Of a stretch of DNA of 64,000 nt, positions 18,936 through 26,905 are shown piece after piece. The stretch covers positions 1-64,000 of the forward strand of contig NZ_JAPZDS010000018.1 of NCBI RefSeq assembly GCF_029813115.1. Direction: 5' to 3'. The translations under genes were made by a program, and so were the position numbers. A model generated the notes under the pieces. It was not told the DNA's origin. It worked only from the letters and a program-made list of their open reading frames with translations, and searched no databases. Every line of letters starts with the position of its first letter. Position 1 is the first letter of the stretch. The DNA is from Aureimonas sp. SK2. Its GTDB lineage: Bacteria; Pseudomonadota; Alphaproteobacteria; Rhizobiales; Rhizobiaceae.

Positions 18936-19895
18936 CTAACGCCAAGCCACCCGTTTGGGCGGAGCGATCATTTCGTAGAGGCGGGTCATCCACCCTTCCA
19001 TGAGCGCTACATGTCCTTGGGCCGGCTCCGCCTTACAACCGAAGAGAATACGCTCGACAAGGGCATCGACCCGTTCGTCCTTGAGCCCGCGCAGCGAAGT
19101 GATTCCCGTCCAGGCGAGATCCGTCGGCTTGATGTCTTGGCGGGGCAGGAGCTTGTCGGTGACCTCGTAGATCGAGGCATACGAAAACGACCGCTTGGGA
19201 TCGCCTTTCTGTCCGTTCTCGGGAAACACCAATTCGGTCGGTTCGGTGCGGTTGCAGAAATCGCCGAGAGCGATGGCGCGCTGCAAGAGTTCCGCTGCGT
19301 ACTTCGGCATATGCACGAAGTGGCGGGCGCCATCGCTGTCCGCATTCACCCAAATACTGCGCTCGAAGTCGATGTCGGCCCGGCGCAGATGCAGGAGATT
19401 GGCGATCGGCTGGAGCGTGATCGCTGAAACCAGAATGGCCAGACACGGCCCACGATCGACCACGGCGCCGCCTTCGGCACCCATCCGGTAGGCATCGAAG
19501 GCCGCCCGGAACTCTCGATCGTTCAGGGCTCTGTCGCGGCGAGTAATCGATGGCGCCTTCAGCTTGCGGGTCCGGAACCGTTCGATGATCCCCTTCCAAA
19601 CGCCGAACTTTTCCACGTCAACGAAGAAACTCTTGAGACCTTCAGCAGCGGTTTCAGCACCGGATGCGGCGGCGGCGTCGATCAGCGCCTGCATGTCCCG
19701 CGTGTCCAGCCCGGCAAACGACAGGCGGCGAAAGTCGCCTGGAATGTAGCTGTCGATCAGCGAACGCTGGATCGTGAGGTTCAGATGCTTCTTCGCGATG
19801 CCTTCGGCACTGTGCGTGCCATCTGCAGCGCAGTCGAGGTACCAGTTGTAGACCTGTCCCACCTTCGGATCGTCGCCATCACGCAGCATGGGCAT
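18936..19895 (-). CDS. Tyrosine-recombinase-like protein with degenerate active site
   Basis: 319 aa from the ATG at 19895, with an AAAGGA ribosome site. The C-terminal half follows the layout of the phage integrase domain: ALNDREFRAAFDAYRMG, LLHLRRADIDFERSIWV, KYAAELLQRAI, LVFPEN and a final GHVALMEGWMTRLYEMIAP with a Tyr in the expected place. The first catalytic Arg position reads TLQPIANLL, and the H-x-x-R box reads ITSLRGL with only the Arg. It is probably not a standard recombinase. It is 139 bases upstream of the flagellin on the same strand and may be a regulator or a relic. Confidence 0.6.
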   Translation of the reverse strand: MPMLRDGDDPKVGQVYNWYLDCAADGTHSAEGIAKKHLNLTIQRSLIDSYIPGDFRRLSFAGLDTRDMQALIDAAAASGAETAAEGLKSFFVDVEKFGVWKGIIERFRTRKLKAPSITRRDRALNDREFRAAFDAYRMGAEGGAVVDRGPCLAILVSAITLQPIANLLHLRRADIDFERSIWVNADSDGARHFVHMPKYAAELLQRAIALGDFCNRTEPTELVFPENGQKGDPKRSFSYASIYEVTDKLLPRQDIKPTDLAWTGITSLRGLKDERVDALVERILFGCKAEPAQGHVALMEGWMTRLYEMIAPPKRVAWR

Positions 19896-20007
19896 GTCCT
19901 TTTCAATCAAGGCATGTGCATGACATCCCAGCCTTTCGTCGGGCTGGGAGGACAGCGCGTTCCCATCGAGCCCGTTACGAGACTGGCCGACGCTCGAAAA
20001 TGAGATG

Positions 20008-20460
20008 CTATCCCGGCGGCACCGGGCCAAGTGCAGCCCGGCGCCCAGGCGCCTGCATTTCCAGCCGCTGGGTCAGAACGGCCACGTTCGTTGCGAGACC
20101 GCCGACCGCCTGGTTGATTTCACGCAGGCCCGCGCTGATGTTCGCGAGGGAAGCGTCCACCCTGGCGTTGGTGGCCTTCAGCGCTTCCTCCACCGCCTGC
20201 ACGCGGAAGCGGACCTCGTCATAGGCCGCAAGCCGCCGGTCCACCTCCACGATCCGCGTGTCGCGCTTCAGCACCAGCTCGGCCTGTGAGATCTTCAAGC
20301 CGCCGATGTCGCGGGTATTGGTGTTGACCTGTTCGCGCAAGGTGAACCAGCCGGTCACGGCGACGGCGAGGACGCCGCCGATCGCGATCATGGTGGACAC
20401 ATTGATGGTCCAGTCGAACTTCGGAGTGTTCATCGGGGCGCCCTCGCCTTCGGTGCTCAT
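20008..20460 (-). CDS. Phage membrane protein with coiled coil (lysis accessory candidate)
   Basis: 150 aa, or 141 aa from an internal ATG at 20433. One membrane segment near residues 20-40 (VSTMIAIGGVLAVAVTGWFTL) is followed by a long helix (RFRVQAVEEALKATNARVDASL). It is directly downstream of the endolysin on the same strand. A spanin inner-membrane subunit or a one-segment holin are both possible; neither can be proved from sequence. Confidence 0.65.
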   Translation of the reverse strand: MSTEGEGAPMNTPKFDWTINVSTMIAIGGVLAVAVTGWFTLREQVNTNTRDIGGLKISQAELVLKRDTRIVEVDRRLAAYDEVRFRVQAVEEALKATNARVDASLANISAGLREINQAVGGLATNVAVLTQRLEMQAPGRRAALGPVPPG

Positions 20461-20494
20461 TCTCTGAAATGCCTTTCGGGTATGCTGGGATGCG

Positions 20495-21427
20495 TCAGGC
20501 GACGGCGTTGCGCGGCGCGTACCAGGCGGCGAGACGCGCCCCGATCGCCGAGACGGCGGCTGTCAGGAGGATCACCGTCTCCGGATCGGCAGCGACCTCG
20601 TGCGGGATCCAACCGAACTTTGCCGCCAGCAGCAAAAGCGGCGCGACGATAATCGGTCCAAGGGTGGCGCCGTTGGCCTTCGCGTTCGGGCCGCCGGTGG
20701 GGACGGGGACGACCGGGGGCGCCTCGATCGGAGGCCCGCTGTTGTGCCCGATCGTCGCCGCCGGCTCCGGACGCGGCGCCGGGACCGGCACGCTGATCAC
20801 CTCGTCGGCCGGCGACCACGGCGTATCCCGGATCTTCGACCACCGATCGAACGCCGCCTTGAGCTTGGTATGGTAGCCGTGCTCGGCATACTGCGGCCCG
20901 TTGTAGCCCCGCGCGAAACCCGCCCAGTCACGCGCCCGCAGCTCGTCGTCGAGCTTGGCCGACAGGATGAAGTTGACCATCCCCTCCAGGTGCTTGTCGG
21001 CGTCGTCGAGGAAGTCGAGCACCATGTCCTGCACGGTGTCATACCCGAGCATGGCGTGGTTCTCGCCGAGGATCTGCCCGAGCCCCCAGGAGCCGGACTT
21101 CAGCGCCGCCGTCTCGTCGATCGCCATCGCCTGCAGGAGGCGCGGGTAGCTGTCCTTCGGATAGTTGCCGCGGATCCACTTGGCATAGGCCAAGCCCTCG
21201 CGAGCGGCGCGGTCGCGCTTTGCGCCGGGACCGAGGTTCTTCCAGAACCGGTGCGGCTCGAACAGCATCTTGGGCCGCCCGCGCGCGTCCCAGGCGCCGC
21301 CAGCGGCCTCGACGTCGATCACGGCGTGGATCTCGTCCTCGCCGACGCCGATGCGATGGCCGAGGCGGGGAAGGTCGATATCGTCGAGCGGGCGCGCGGC
21401 GCCGCGGAAGCCGTTGAAGCGGTCCAT
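20495..21427 (-). CDS. Phage endolysin, N-acetylmuramidase with C-terminal membrane segments
   Basis: 310 aa from the ATG at 21427, with a GGAG ribosome site. The N-terminal 190 residues match the phage N-acetylmuramidase family: IHAVIDVEAAGGAWDARGRPKMLFEPHRFW, with a candidate catalytic Glu in VEAAG, and GSWGLGQILGENHAMLGY. A Pro-rich linker (VPVPAPRPEPAATIGHNSGP) follows, then two hydrophobic stretches (IIVAPLLLLAAKFGWI and VILLTAAVSAIGARLAAW). The fused membrane region suggests a membrane-tethered or holin-assisted lysin. Peptidoglycan cleavage at the end of the lytic cycle is the expected role. Confidence 0.87.
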   Translation of the reverse strand: MDRFNGFRGAARPLDDIDLPRLGHRIGVGEDEIHAVIDVEAAGGAWDARGRPKMLFEPHRFWKNLGPGAKRDRAAREGLAYAKWIRGNYPKDSYPRLLQAMAIDETAALKSGSWGLGQILGENHAMLGYDTVQDMVLDFLDDADKHLEGMVNFILSAKLDDELRARDWAGFARGYNGPQYAEHGYHTKLKAAFDRWSKIRDTPWSPADEVISVPVPAPRPEPAATIGHNSGPPIEAPPVVPVPTGGPNAKANGATLGPIIVAPLLLLAAKFGWIPHEVAADPETVILLTAAVSAIGARLAAWYAPRNAVA

Positions 21428-21445
21428 GGGAAATCTCCGGACATG

Positions 21446-21467
21446 AAAAAGGCGCCTCACGGGCGCC
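21446..21467 (-). terminator. Intrinsic terminator-like hairpin before the endolysin gene
   Basis: On the minus strand GGCGCC-CGTGA-GGCGCC is followed by TTTTT, 19 bases before the endolysin start. It is one of four such hairpins that precede late genes. Confidence 0.75.
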
Positions 21468-21521
21468 GGGGGAGGAACAGATGCAGCCTCAATCACTTGG
21501 CTTAGAAACAGAGCCAGCGAG

Positions 21522-21737
21522 ATGACGCGGATGCGGAAACGGAAAAAGGCCATTAAGGCCGTGCGCTACGGTCTGCTGGGCCTGAGCGTAGGGCTACTCG
21601 TGGTCCTTGGGCTCATCTTCATTGGCGACGCGAAACAGGATCCCGCAGCGCGAGAAGCGGAGCGAGTCCAATCGGCGCAGGAGCGCGTTCAGGAAGTCAC
21701 GCCTAATTCGGTGCCGGCTGCGCCAGCACAGCAGTGA
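21522..21737 (+). CDS. Small single-pass membrane protein
   Basis: 71 aa. A basic N-terminus (MTRMRKRKKAIK) leads to one membrane helix (YGLLGLSVGLLVVLGLIFIG) and a polar tail. It is on the opposite strand to the lysis genes. Function unknown; the ribosome site is weak. Confidence 0.5.
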   Translation: MTRMRKRKKAIKAVRYGLLGLSVGLLVVLGLIFIGDAKQDPAAREAERVQSAQERVQEVTPNSVPAAPAQQ

Positions 21738-21905
21738 GTACCGCGCTCGTCATGGCGCTGAAGCGCAATGTCCTGATACGTGGAGAGGGTTCACCGCACG
21801 CCAGCTGAATGGTTGCCATCCCAGCTTTCAGTGCCAGCTGGTACGGTTCAAGCGTTGCTTTTGGTCTCTGCTTGCAGTTTTTTGCCCGCAGGAAGGAGGC
21901 TGAGA

Positions 21906-22166
21906 ATGCCACGCTTCAAGTTCAATCTCTTCACCGGGAGTGAGGTCATCAGCGACCCCGAAGGTTCAGAGATGCCAAACCTCGAAGCCGCTACGCGCAA
22001 GGCGATCGGAGACTGCCGAACATTCGCGAGCAATGAGCTGAGAGCCGGGCGTCCGTTTCCCGTATGGGCCGCGATGGAAATTTGCGACGAGAACGGCAGG
22101 GTGCGTCACATCGAATGGGTGAAGGACTTGATCCCCACAGCCGCCACGCATATTCCAACGGAGTGA
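21906..22166 (+). CDS. DUF6894-like small protein
   Basis: 86 aa, starting MPRFKFNLFTGSEVISDPEG, typical of a short family that is abundant in Hyphomicrobiales. A strong ribosome site (AGGAAGGAGG) precedes the ATG at 21906. Function unknown. On the plus strand within the lysis/tail gap, it is probably expressed in the lysogen. Confidence 0.75.
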   Translation: MPRFKFNLFTGSEVISDPEGSEMPNLEAATRKAIGDCRTFASNELRAGRPFPVWAAMEICDENGRVRHIEWVKDLIPTAATHIPTE

Positions 22167-22543
22167 GCCTAGCGGAGCGCTATTGGTTCACAGTGGCTTT
22201 GCCGGGTGGGCAGATTGGAAACATGGCATCCGATCGCTCACAGGCTACGGGCAACAAATCTTTAAGCGGAACGTGATGTCATGCTCGGCAGTCGAGCGTG
22301 TTGCGTTAAGCTCGACCGTGACGAGGCGCCGGGTTTGAAGACACCCCGGCGCCTTTCTCGTTTCGACCGTTCAGATCCGCAGCAACGCTGAAACCGTTCT
22401 GCGCTAAACTATGCTTCCCTTACGGTCGGAAACGCCGCATTGTAATAAAACCTTACGTAACAAACGTGCGCATTGCCAGATCTGAGGGTAGACAGGGCCA
22501 TAACCTCTGGGTGTATCCTACACGTCAGTCAGGGGAAGCGGTT
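22167..22543. other. Intergenic stretch with one terminator
   Basis: 377 bases. Besides the terminator at 22324-22354, no gene is supported; the sequence after 22400 is AT-richer and probably carries the promoter for the small membrane protein at 22544. Confidence 0.45.
22324..22354 (+). terminator. Rho-independent terminator
   Basis: AGGCGCCGGG (22324-22333) and CCCGGCGCCT (22345-22354) form a 10-bp stem with an 11-base loop followed by TTCTCGTTTCG. It is on the same strand as the DUF6894-like gene, 158 bases downstream. Confidence 0.75.
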
Positions 22544-22678
22544 ATGAGTTCATTCGCTACACTTATTGGATGCGTGCTTCTTGCGAACCTCGCAGCGGTG
22601 GCAGGCGTAATATTTGCATTAGTTGGTACTAATGATCGATCCGAGCACACTAGCCCTCCTGACAAACAGAAACATTAA
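22544..22678 (+). CDS. Very small membrane protein
   Basis: 44 aa (MSSFATLIGCVLLANLAAVA and onward), nearly all one membrane helix plus a short polar tail ending DKQKH. An AGGGGAAG ribosome site precedes the ATG at 22544. Function unknown. Confidence 0.5.
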   Translation: MSSFATLIGCVLLANLAAVAGVIFALVGTNDRSEHTSPPDKQKH

Positions 22679-23095
22679 TCCTCGCCCGTACGAGCATCAG
22701 GCACACAGTCATGTGTCAGCACTACGCACTTATCCCACCGCTAAGCGTGAATTGCATCGCCGCCATCACTCGCGCGTCACAAGATCATATGCGGCACATA
22801 TTGTATCGTGCCCGAACTACCTAGTCTAACACATTTGTGACCCGCACGGACGTGCTTTACTAACAACCGACCGGATATTGGGAGATGAAACTCCACCGGA
22901 TAAGGTCGATGATGACGCTGATCACGAATGCGAGCTGGACCGCCGCATCAGAGCGCTCCGTCAAGGCTACACCGATGCCCGAAGCCCTTCATCCAGCCCT
23001 GCAGGAAGAACCGCAGTTGCCTTCGGTTTGGTTCGCTTTCGCGGCGACAGTCATTGGTGGCTTGAGCGAGGTGATGGCTCAGCGGCGACGTCCAA
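22679..23095. other. Stretch without a supported gene
   Basis: 417 bases of mixed composition. Two overlapping plus-strand frames near 22878-23190 have poor starts (TTG, or an ATG directly against GGGAG) and no recognisable sequence, so neither is called. Confidence 0.4.
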
Positions 23096-23479
23096 TTAGC
23101 GTGACCCAAACAACGCTGAGTGCGGAAAAGGGAACATCCGCCGGAGCTGCATTATCTGAGCTTGGGTGCGGCGAAGATCGCCGTAGGTGATGGTCCGCCG
23201 ACTTCCATCAAACGTCTGACAAATGACGTGTGCCTCCTCGTCCGACCATGGGCTTGCCGAAACTCCCCTTATCCCGTGCGCCAAGGCATTCCGTATCAGC
23301 CGCGCATCTTTCAGTTCATGGAGGATTGGATAGTCCGGATCGCTACTATCAACTTGCGCGAGCGAACGTTTCCAATCGAAGCCCTCCCTGACCATTTGGG
23401 TTTCAAGGAAGCCCCAGAGAAGTAGCGTCCGTCCAACTTCGGTGAGAAGCGCCTCTACATCTGGACCTAGGTCACCCAT
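23096..23479 (-). CDS. Hypothetical protein with an RNxxxH (HEPN-like) motif
   Basis: 127 aa. A long helix region contains LKDARLIRNALAHGIRG, with the RN-A-L-A-H arrangement seen in HEPN-type proteins, and the N-terminus is helical (LLTEVGRTLLLWGFLETQMV). It stands alone between the small plus-strand genes and the tail operon. A toxin, RNase or defence role is possible but rests on a six-residue motif. Confidence 0.5.
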   Translation of the reverse strand: MGDLGPDVEALLTEVGRTLLLWGFLETQMVREGFDWKRSLAQVDSSDPDYPILHELKDARLIRNALAHGIRGVSASPWSDEEAHVICQTFDGSRRTITYGDLRRTQAQIMQLRRMFPFPHSALFGSR

Positions 23480-23849
23480 CTCTTGATCTCACTGCCTCCC
23501 GGTTTTTGCCTGCACATATCCTAACGTAACTCAGGATTGCGGGAAGTCGATTTGGCGGTGAGCCGTGACCACAGATTTGATTGACTACAAACAGGGAAAC
23601 CGGTCAGATATTCGCATCGCGAAGCGAACTGCCCAGTACGACGCGAAGACCCGTCCGGCCTGCACACACCCGGACGGGTCGACCTTTAGCCGGCGGGCGT
23701 CACGAGGATTGACAGCCAGCCTTACGATGCATCACCATACTGCATCGCACAGTCCTCCCGGACATCTTTGCGAAGACCCGCTCGGCTTGCGGACGACTGT
23801 CCGAGCGGGTCGCCCATGACCGTCTATGGGCGCGATAGGCGCCGCCGCC
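23480..23849. other. Gap with two related stem-loops
   Basis: 370 bases between the HEPN-like gene and the end of the late operon. GACCCGTCCGG (23648-23658) pairs with CCGGACGGGTC (23670-23680). GACCCGCTCGG (23775-23785) pairs with CCGAGCGGGTC (23801-23811). Both stems are 11 bp, and on the left each is preceded by GCGAA. They may end late transcription. An 84-aa open frame running through them looks spurious. Confidence 0.6.
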
Positions 23850-24410
23850 TCAAACGGTCGGCCAAGCCTCAATCACAGCCGCCTTGCCCTTCGGCAGATA
23901 CCCGCCAGCAGCCAGCGCATCGAGCGAGCCGCGCGTGATCGGATCGTCACGCTCGACTGCTTCGGCCATCTGGTATTTGATCCAAAAAGCCGCGAAGGCT
24001 GGGTTGTCCTTCGCCTCAACGAGCATGGCGTCTGTCATCCCGCCGGCGGACTGTGCCAGGACGATGAACTGGAGTCGCCCGAGCGTGGTGGGACGCGGTT
24101 CAGGTACGGATGGCAGAGCGGCAATCTCCTCCGCCGTCAGGTCGCGCAGGATCGGGGTCGCCGAGACACGCTTTGCCTCAGCGTCGAGCGTCACGGCGAA
24201 TTCTCCGGTCGCAACCTTCTTCCGGGCGTCGAACTCGACCGGCAGAAGGTCTGCCGGCCAGAAGCCGACGTCTTCGAATTGCTCAGGCACAGGATCGAGG
24301 GCGGCGGGCAGGTTGGCGAGTGTAACGAGGTCAAGACCTTGGAGTTCAGTAGGCAGACCGGTAGGCGTGCCGGCTTCAAGCGTTGCGAGGGTGACGCGCG
24401 AATATATCAT
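23850..24410 (-). CDS. Distal tail protein, hypothetical
   Basis: 186 aa. The last gene of the leftward tail cluster; its ATG at 24410 overlaps the stop of the glycine-rich fibre gene. No domain is recognised. The position resembles that of tail-fibre assembly or chaperone genes. Confidence 0.65.
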   Translation of the reverse strand: MIYSRVTLATLEAGTPTGLPTELQGLDLVTLANLPAALDPVPEQFEDVGFWPADLLPVEFDARKKVATGEFAVTLDAEAKRVSATPILRDLTAEEIAALPSVPEPRPTTLGRLQFIVLAQSAGGMTDAMLVEAKDNPAFAAFWIKYQMAEAVERDDPITRGSLDALAAGGYLPKGKAAVIEAWPTV

Positions 24411-25162
24411 TAGGCAATCCTCTCGATGCGAACGATTCCGTTGCCGCCATTGCCTGTCGCCCCAGGGTTTGTCTGGTATGCGTTGGTGCCGCCGCTGCCG
24501 GCCCCATTGAAGACCGAGGCAGAGCCTAGATTGGCTCCGTCCCTTGCATCGCTTCCGGTTCCACCTGGCAAGCCTACAAGCCCCGGTGCCCCGGCTCCGC
24601 CACCCGCAACGTAAGCGCTACTCAATCCTGCGGTAGAACCTTTACCGCCAAGGCCTCCGGCCGGGCCAAGCCCAGGCGCTCCATCGCTCGGTGTGTATTG
24701 GTTCATCCACTGCCCGCCTGCCGAACCGTTGAGGTTGAGGTCACCACCGTTTGCTTGCCCGCCCGCGCCGCCAGAAGCGGTCCCCGGTTCTCCGCCATAG
24801 CAATAGAGGTCAATCCCAGGGCCGGTAACGTAAGAAGTACTGCCGGCCCGACCGTGTCCGTTGGATACGCCCGATCCACCTTTGCCAACACAAAGCTGCA
24901 ACTTCGCGCCAGCGGAGAGTTTTAGCGTTTTCTGCGCTAACGCACCGCTGCCGCCGCCGGCTGTTACGGTGTTGCCGCTCGCCGATCCGCTCCCGCCACC
25001 TGCGCGGGCGGTAATCCTATATGTTCCATTCTCGACAATGAAAAATGGAATTGAAACGTCAAACTCGTTGGCGAAATCGAGGAGCCAGGGCTTGAACACA
25101 GCCCCAGCTCCTATGGCTTGGGGCTGCATCCCCTGATCGTAGGTCGGTGACATTCCGAACAT
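24410..25162 (-). CDS. Glycine-rich tail fibre / receptor-binding protein
   Basis: 250 aa. After a short N-terminal domain, from about residue 50 it is dominated by Gly-rich stretches (ARAGGGSGSASGN, GGAGGQANGGDLNLNGSAGG, GNGGNGIVRIERIA at the end). Such poly-Gly II-like domains occur in fibre tips and adhesins of phages. It probably contacts the host receptor. Confidence 0.72.
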   Translation of the reverse strand: MFGMSPTYDQGMQPQAIGAGAVFKPWLLDFANEFDVSIPFFIVENGTYRITARAGGGSGSASGNTVTAGGGSGALAQKTLKLSAGAKLQLCVGKGGSGVSNGHGRAGSTSYVTGPGIDLYCYGGEPGTASGGAGGQANGGDLNLNGSAGGQWMNQYTPSDGAPGLGPAGGLGGKGSTAGLSSAYVAGGGAGAPGLVGLPGGTGSDARDGANLGSASVFNGAGSGGTNAYQTNPGATGNGGNGIVRIERIA

Positions 25163-25164
25163 GG

Positions 25165-25572
25165 TCAGAAGTCCTCGCCCTCGACAGTGACGACGATACC
25201 CGCCGCGACCGCGACGCCGGCAGCGAAATATAGTCGCTCGTTCGACTGAAGCGAAAGCGGCTGCGCGAAGTTGATGCCGAAGTCCGTGACCGGCGTTGCG
25301 GTCGTCTGGTTCATCGTATAGGCCGCCATGAGAGCCGAGCCGGCATAGGTCAGCGTCGCCCCGCCATCGGTCGAGCGATACATCTGCAACTGGTTTGCCG
25401 TGTTAGTCGCGCGGGGGATGGCCGTCGCCCGACGGACGAGCGATCCGTCTGGCCCGGCCGTGAAGGCGAGCACGGCGTTCGCGGCATCGCCATAGGTGGT
25501 CTTCGCCGCCGAGAGGACGGCGACGCCGGTCTTCTTCGTCTTGGTGAATGCAGCGAGGTTCGAGAGGGCCAT
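25165..25572 (-). CDS. Phage tail-associated protein, hypothetical
   Basis: 135 aa, starting MALSNLAAFTKTKKTGVAVL. Predicted beta-rich, and it resembles small proteins beside fibre genes in other rhizobial prophages. Spacing to both neighbours is 1-2 bases, so it is part of the tail operon. Exact role unknown. Confidence 0.65.
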   Translation of the reverse strand: MALSNLAAFTKTKKTGVAVLSAAKTTYGDAANAVLAFTAGPDGSLVRRATAIPRATNTANQLQMYRSTDGGATLTYAGSALMAAYTMNQTTATPVTDFGINFAQPLSLQSNERLYFAAGVAVAAGIVVTVEGEDF

Positions 25573-25573
25573 G

Positions 25574-26029
25574 TTAGCGGACTCCGGTCAGGGCGAAAGC
25601 TTGAGAAAGGATCAGGGCACGGGAGGGAAAGTCGGCTTCCACGGCACTGACGCGGCCCGTCAGACCGTTCACCGCTTGCTCGACATCCTGTTCGATATCC
25701 GCGGCGAGCTGTTCATAGCCGATCGCCGTCTTGATATGATCGGCGGTGACGACGCCTGAGCGCCCAACCACCGAAACCACAGGCCCAGCCTCGATCGCCT
25801 CGACGGCAGTTTCGATCCGCTCCGCACTGGCGTGCGCCGTAGCGGCCATCTCCCCGGCATACCGCGCCACGACGCCGAGATCGTCGGCGAGCGGCATCAG
25901 GTTGACCGCATGCCCGTCTTCGTCGAACCCATAAGGGTTGGACGCCACGTTGTAGGCGCGAACGTTGTATTGCGGGATCCGCGTGAAGGCCAAGTCCTCA
26001 CGCGGCGTGGTCGGGCGGGGTGCCGCCAT
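25574..26029 (-). CDS. Tail fibre-like protein, hypothetical
   Basis: 151 aa. Contains VVSVVGRSGVVTADHIKTAIGY, like the V-x-G-x-x-G-x-V-T motif common in phage fibre proteins, and a helical N-terminal part (AATAHASAERIETAVEAIEA). Its start overlaps the stop of the upstream gene by one base. Confidence 0.65.
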   Translation of the reverse strand: MAAPRPTTPREDLAFTRIPQYNVRAYNVASNPYGFDEDGHAVNLMPLADDLGVVARYAGEMAATAHASAERIETAVEAIEAGPVVSVVGRSGVVTADHIKTAIGYEQLAADIEQDVEQAVNGLTGRVSAVEADFPSRALILSQAFALTGVR

Positions 26030-26895
26030 CAGATCAGCTCCTCGGCTACGAGCGATGCGCTCATGTGTTTGTGGAAGGCTTGTTCCAGCGGCGTCGGCTC
26101 GCGCAGATGCGCACAGAAGGATCGCCGCTGGAGATTGCGGATGTCGTCGGGGTCGGGGATCACCATCACCTCATCAGTGATGCCGAGCCGGGCCGTCATG
26201 TCGAACCAGCGGGAGAACTCCCGCCGCTCGCGCAGCATGTCGAAGGCGAACTCCATCCGCCGCCGTTTGCCGCGCCGGTCGAAAAAGCGCGTGCCCCCGA
26301 GCGACTGCGTCATCCGGCTTTCGTCCTGGACGCTGAGGGCGGCGCCAAACATGTAGTTGTGCGGCGGGTCGAAGGCCGGGCCGAGGAATACCTTGCCGAC
26401 ATCCACGAACCCGTCTCCGTTAGACGGATCGTCGAACACGACGCGCCAGAAGCGCGCCGTCCAGTTCCGGCCGAACAGGCAGAACGCCGCCGTGGTGGTG
26501 ATACCGAGATCCTCCACCAGCGGCTTGCCGGAAAACCAGTTCGGGTGCGACCAGGCCAGATCCCGCGTGCGGAACAACCGGGGATAGACCTCGACCGGTT
26601 CGGCGCCCGGGTTGAACACGATGTCGGTGAAGGCCGCGTCGTGCGCGCCCTGCACGATCAGCCGCGCCCCTGTCGAAAGGTTGTGGCCAAGGACGACGAG
26701 ACCCCCAACCTGGCGCGGACGGTCCAGTGCGAAGGAGACCCTCGTCTTCTTAGGATCGAGCCCGGTGGAGCGAGCGACATGCCCGAGCACCGGATCGTGC
26801 AGAGCGTCGATCGACAGATCGCCCGCCTGCCACCCGCCGGCGGGCGACGACAGGTCCGCGAGATAGGCGAGGTTCGGAAACAGAAGCCGCATCAT
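26029..26895 (-). CDS. Tail/baseplate protein
   Basis: 288 aa from the ATG at 26895 (MMRLLFPNLAYLAD). Contains VLGHNLSTGARLIVQG and a C-terminal DMTARLGITDEVMVIPDPDD. Position between the hub-like protein and the fibre genes suggests a baseplate or tail-tip part. No enzymatic domain recognised. Confidence 0.68.
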   Translation of the reverse strand: MMRLLFPNLAYLADLSSPAGGWQAGDLSIDALHDPVLGHVARSTGLDPKKTRVSFALDRPRQVGGLVVLGHNLSTGARLIVQGAHDAAFTDIVFNPGAEPVEVYPRLFRTRDLAWSHPNWFSGKPLVEDLGITTTAAFCLFGRNWTARFWRVVFDDPSNGDGFVDVGKVFLGPAFDPPHNYMFGAALSVQDESRMTQSLGGTRFFDRRGKRRRMEFAFDMLRERREFSRWFDMTARLGITDEVMVIPDPDDIRNLQRRSFCAHLREPTPLEQAFHKHMSASLVAEELI

Positions 26896-26905
26896 CGCGA
26901 TCGTG

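Noticed and set aside
18936-19895. A second active integrase of the prophage
   Set aside because: Key catalytic positions appear replaced, it is not near an att site, and the serine integrase at attR explains the insertion.
23565-23819. 84-codon frame in the gap after the tail genes
   Set aside because: It runs through two stem-loops, has no recognisable sequence and a poor start.
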